DNA from: Leclercia adecarboxylata
GTDB lineage: Bacteria; Pseudomonadota; Gammaproteobacteria; Enterobacterales; Enterobacteriaceae
Direction: 5' to 3'
DNA: 64,000 nt
Assembly: GCA_901472455.1 (NCBI GenBank)
Contig: LR590464.1
Span: 3,410,001-3,474,000 of the forward strand
Below the pieces are notes generated by a model. The model was not told where the DNA came from and did not search any database. It was given only the letters and a program-made list of their open reading frames with translations. The stretch's first letter is position 1; every line of letters starts with the position of its first letter. Position numbers and translations under genes: made by a program. Below, one piece after another: positions 63,238 through 64,000 of the stretch.

Positions 63238-64000
63238 ATGTCACCCATCGAAAAATCCAGCAAGTTAGATAACGTTTGTTACGACATTCGTGGCCCGGTT
63301 CTTAAAGAGGCAAAACGTCTCGAAGAAGAAGGTAATAAAGTACTTAAGCTCAATATAGGCAACCCGGCGCCATTTGGTTTTGATGCACCGGATGAAATTC
63401 TGGTTGATGTGATCCGCAACCTGCCGACAGCGCAAGGCTACAGCGACTCCAAAGGTCTCTACTCAGCGCGTAAAGCCATTATGCAGCACTATCAGGCGCA
63501 GGGCATGCGCGATGTGACCGTAGAAGATATCTACATCGGTAACGGTGTTTCGGAACTGATCGTTCAGGCAATGCAGGCCCTGCTGAACAGCGGTGACGAA
63601 ATGCTTGTTCCGGCCCCGGATTACCCGCTATGGACGGCGGCGGTATCGCTCTCCAGCGGTAAAGCTGTGCACTACCTGTGTGATGAGTCCGCTGACTGGT
63701 TCCCGGATCTGGATGATATTCGCGCCAAAATTACGCCGCGCACCCGCGGGATCGTCATCATTAACCCGAACAACCCGACCGGTGCCGTTTACTCTAAAGA
63801 GCTGCTGCTGGAGATTGTTGAGCTGGCCCGCCAGCATAACCTGATCATCTTCGCAGACGAGATCTACGACAAAATTCTGTACGACGCGGCGCAGCACCAT
63901 TCTATTGCCGCGCTGGCACCGGATCTGTTAACCGTCACCTTTAACGGCCTGTCGAAAACCTACCGCGTCGCCGGTTTCCGTCAGGGCTGGATGGTGCTGA
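63238..64000 (+). CDS. alaA: AlaA, glutamate-pyruvate aminotransferase (5' part)
   Basis: A PLP-dependent class I aminotransferase making alanine from pyruvate and glutamate (formerly yfbQ). The window ends after 254 codons of about 405. Visible are LKLNIGNPAPFGFDAPDE, TAQGYSDSKGLYSARKA, INPNNPTGAVYSKELL, IFADEIYDKILYD and the PLP lysine in FNGLSKTYRVAGFRQGW. The frame is open without indels to the edge. Start ATG 63238 (MSPIEKSSKLDNV) behind AAAAGG. Divergent from lrhA. Confidence 0.95.
   Translation, partial: MSPIEKSSKLDNVCYDIRGPVLKEAKRLEEEGNKVLKLNIGNPAPFGFDAPDEILVDVIRNLPTAQGYSDSKGLYSARKAIMQHYQAQGMRDVTVEDIYIGNGVSELIVQAMQALLNSGDEMLVPAPDYPLWTAAVSLSSGKAVHYLCDESADWFPDLDDIRAKITPRTRGIVIINPNNPTGAVYSKELLLEIVELARQHNLIIFADEIYDKILYDAAQHHSIAALAPDLLTVTFNGLSKTYRVAGFRQGWMVL

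Noticed and set aside
1..64000. CRISPR array, tRNA or rRNA genes, prophage or plasmid region
   Set aside because: No regularly spaced repeats, no cloverleaf or rRNA sequence and no phage genes were found; the order is core chromosome throughout.

Overview
This is a chromosomal segment from a motile member of the Enterobacteriaceae, close to the Enterobacter/Lelliottia/Citrobacter/Klebsiella side of the family. The gene order follows the E. coli K-12 region eco-mqo-yojI-alkB-ada-apbE-ompC-micF-rcsDBC-gyrA-ubiG-nrdAB-glpQTABC-yfaYZ-men-ela-nuo-lrhA-alaA. It lacks several K-12 accessory blocks (ato, yfaL, inaA, arn/pmrD). It carries a SulP transporter, mgtE and a flagellar-type cheV that I do not expect at these places in K-12. 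I could not assign a species from sequence alone.

Layout: 0.1-9.9 kb holds ecotin, malate:quinone oxidoreductase, a SulP/MgtE transporter pair, the YojI peptide exporter, and the apbE-ada-alkB flavinylation/alkylation-repair cluster. 10-18.8 kb holds the porin ompC, the antisense sRNA MicF and the Rcs envelope-stress phosphorelay (rcsD, rcsB, rcsC). A 524-bp structured element with terminal inverted repeats sits inside a terminator hairpin between rcsB and rcsC. 18.9-26.5 kb holds gyrA, ubiG and the class Ia ribonucleotide reductase set nrdA-nrdB-yfaE. 26.6-33.3 kb holds the glp regulon (glpTQ divergent from glpABC). 33.3-46 kb holds yfaY, yfaZ, the complete menFDHBCE menaquinone operon, elaB, elaA, rbn and cheV. 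45.7-60.7 kb holds the full 13-gene nuo operon for NADH dehydrogenase I. The window closes with the regulator lrhA and the first 763 bases of alaA.

Functionally the segment joins respiratory inputs (Mqo, GlpABC, Nuo) with the quinones they use (UbiG, Men), plus envelope control (OmpC, MicF, Rcs) and DNA precursor/topology genes (Nrd, GyrA).

The most important caveat is quality. 25 of the 49 protein genes are broken by single-base indels, about 49 gains and 11 losses by my count, mostly in short homopolymers. Removing them restores the usual family length almost every time (for example RcsD 890, NrdA 761, NuoCD 600, LrhA 312 residues), and essential genes are hit as readily as dispensable ones. 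I therefore read these as sequencing or assembly errors. They are typed as pseudogene only because the frame is interrupted in the sequence given.
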